Under the pieces are notes generated by a model. It saw only the letters and a program-made list of their open reading frames with translations. It did no database searches and was not told where the DNA came from. Shown piece after piece: positions 7,102-7,759 of a stretch of DNA of 7,759 nt. How positions within the stretch are numbered: the first letter of the stretch is position 1; every line of letters begins with the position of its first letter. The DNA is from CAYOLL01 sp964404765 [NCBI: uncultured Gemmatimonadota bacterium] (GTDB taxonomy: Bacteria > 4572-55). Position numbers and translations under genes: made by a program. The stretch is from positions 10,133 to 17,891 of the forward strand of contig CAYOLL010000126.1 in the NCBI GenBank assembly GCA_964404765.1. The letters are read 5' to 3'.

Positions 7102-7107
7102 AAGGGG
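7102..7107 (+). promoter_or_regulatory. Ribosome binding site of the PAP2 gene
   Basis: AAGGGG lies 6 bases before the ATG at 7114 and supports this start. Confidence 0.7.
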
Positions 7108-7113
7108 TAAGGA

Positions 7114-7713
7114 ATGTTTGAAGCAATTGATCACAGCTTGTTTGCGCTTTGTAATCAGTTGGTAGCGCTTTCGGCCAGCACTTTCTATAAAGCGTTGGAA
7201 TGGTCGAATGCGCCGGCTTGGATTCTCTCGGCCTGCGTGATTATCGGATTATGGTTTTGTGGCAATGTCGAGATGGGTGTTCCCGGTTTGAGCCGTTTGG
7301 AAAGTCGCCGCCGGGTCATTTTATTGTTCACGGCTTTGGTTGTTGGATTTCTGAGTGCGCGTATTTGTCAGGCGCCGGTGGATCGGTTGCGTCCTATCGC
7401 CGCGATGCCGATGGAGGTCCCGATTGACCCGCAAGTCTGGGAGCAAATTAAGAGTGTTATTGAGATTCAGGGGTCTTTTCCCAGCGATCATGGCGTTTTA
7501 TTGGCGGTGATTACCGTGGGTGTTTTTATCACCAGCGTCCGGGTCGGATTCATCGCGCTGCTTTTTAATCTGTTTTTCAGCGCCTTACGGGTTGGCGTCG
7601 GTTTCCACTATCCCAGCGATATGCTTGCCGGCGAAATTATCGGACTTATCGCTGCCTTTTCTTTGTTGTCTTTTAAACCTAAAATTCAGGATGTTTTAGA
7701 TAAACTGTACTAG
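7114..7713 (+). CDS. PAP2-family membrane phosphatase
   Basis: A 199-residue integral membrane protein of the PAP2 superfamily, which removes phosphate from lipid phosphates or diphosphates at the membrane surface. Undecaprenyl-diphosphate recycling for wall synthesis is a reasonable but unproven substrate guess. Hydrophobic segments lie at about 34-49, 67-85, 127-140, 143-158 and 172-187. Motif 1 ends in RLRP (R93, P94), but the position of the usual Lys, seven residues before that Arg, is Gln86. Motif 2 is PSDH at 123-126, with H126 as the general acid. Motif 3 is R159-VGVGF-H165-YPS-D169, with H165 the nucleophile of the family. Sampled GC is about 50%. The gene is separated from the upstream operon by 214 bp and has its own ribosome binding site, so a functional link to the restriction genes is unlikely. 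Confidence 0.92.
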   Translation: MFEAIDHSLFALCNQLVALSASTFYKALEWSNAPAWILSACVIIGLWFCGNVEMGVPGLSRLESRRRVILLFTALVVGFLSARICQAPVDRLRPIAAMPMEVPIDPQVWEQIKSVIEIQGSFPSDHGVLLAVITVGVFITSVRVGFIALLFNLFFSALRVGVGFHYPSDMLAGEIIGLIAAFSLLSFKPKIQDVLDKLY

Positions 7714-7759
7714 TCAACAACCTTTAGAACACTTTCGTCGCTCGAATTCGTTAGGCGAG

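Larger units (their letters stand above)
6900..7113. other. AT-rich intergenic region between the HNH and PAP2 genes
   Basis: There is no convincing gene in these 214 bp. AATTG (6903-6907) and CAATT followed by T (6924-6930) could form a weak 5-bp hairpin just after the HNH stop. AAAAAAAC (7012-7019) and GTTTTTTT (7042-7049, within T9 at 7043-7051) form an inverted repeat, with GTC/GAC (7023-7025/7039-7041) able to extend it. The second could act as a terminator of the operon, but the A/T stem is unlike a classic GC-rich one. A run of near-identical AGTGA steps lies around 6973-6986. Confidence 0.5.

Noticed and set aside
6983-7165. Small + strand frame of 60 codons starting with GTG, with a hydrophobic stretch and a lipobox-like FVSC
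   Set aside because: It has no convincing Shine-Dalgarno, its hydrophobic part is encoded by the T9 run, and its end overlaps the well-supported PAP2 start by about 50 bases. A tiny lipoprotein cannot be excluded but is not supported.
7714-7759. CTCG/CGAG inverted repeat at the right edge (7741-7744 and 7756-7759)
   Set aside because: It has only 4 bp of stem, and the window ends in it. It cannot be judged as a terminator or repeat end from what is visible.

Overview
The window is a piece of bacterial chromosome. It holds a GC-rich housekeeping gene (uvrB), a more AT-rich accessory operon, and a membrane phosphatase gene. All five confident genes lie on the + strand with short or overlapping junctions. 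I cannot assign a phylum: UvrB is too conserved, and nothing else here is diagnostic. The small-protein/HNH pair is of a type I recall from genomes such as cyanobacteria and Chloroflexota, but that is memory and not a search result.

Layout. Positions 1-190 are a tandem array of a 56-bp unit, three full copies and a partial fourth, probably continuing beyond the left edge. Each copy starts with a 6-bp-stem hairpin, and each complete copy ends with an extended -10-like TGCTATAAA. The array stops seven bases before the Shine-Dalgarno of uvrB (210-2303), the damage-recognition helicase-like subunit of nucleotide excision repair. A 94-bp gap with a possible promoter leads to a large N6-adenine DNA methyltransferase with its own specificity domain (2398-5397). 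Four bases later comes a 224-aa PD-(D/E)XK-type nuclease (5402-6076). Its stop codon overlaps the start of a 134-aa protein with a ribbon-helix-helix-like N-terminus (6073-6477), whose stop in turn overlaps the start of an HNH endonuclease (6474-6899). After a 214-bp AT-rich gap lies a PAP2-family membrane phosphatase (7114-7713).

How the genes work together. The methyltransferase and the PD-(D/E)XK protein look like a restriction-modification system in which cleavage is done by a separate polypeptide: the N-terminal part of the methyltransferase resembles that of type IIG enzymes but shows no intact nuclease motif. The RHH-like/HNH pair is joined to it by an ATGA overlap, so the four genes could be one transcript carrying two different nucleases, a methylase and a possible regulator. 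Base composition argues that this is a composite. Sampled 60-base lines give about 63% GC in uvrB, about 32% in the methyltransferase, about 58% in the HNH gene and about 50% in the PAP2 gene. The change falls at or close to the ATGA at 6073. The most interesting items are this composite operon and the structured repeat array in front of uvrB.
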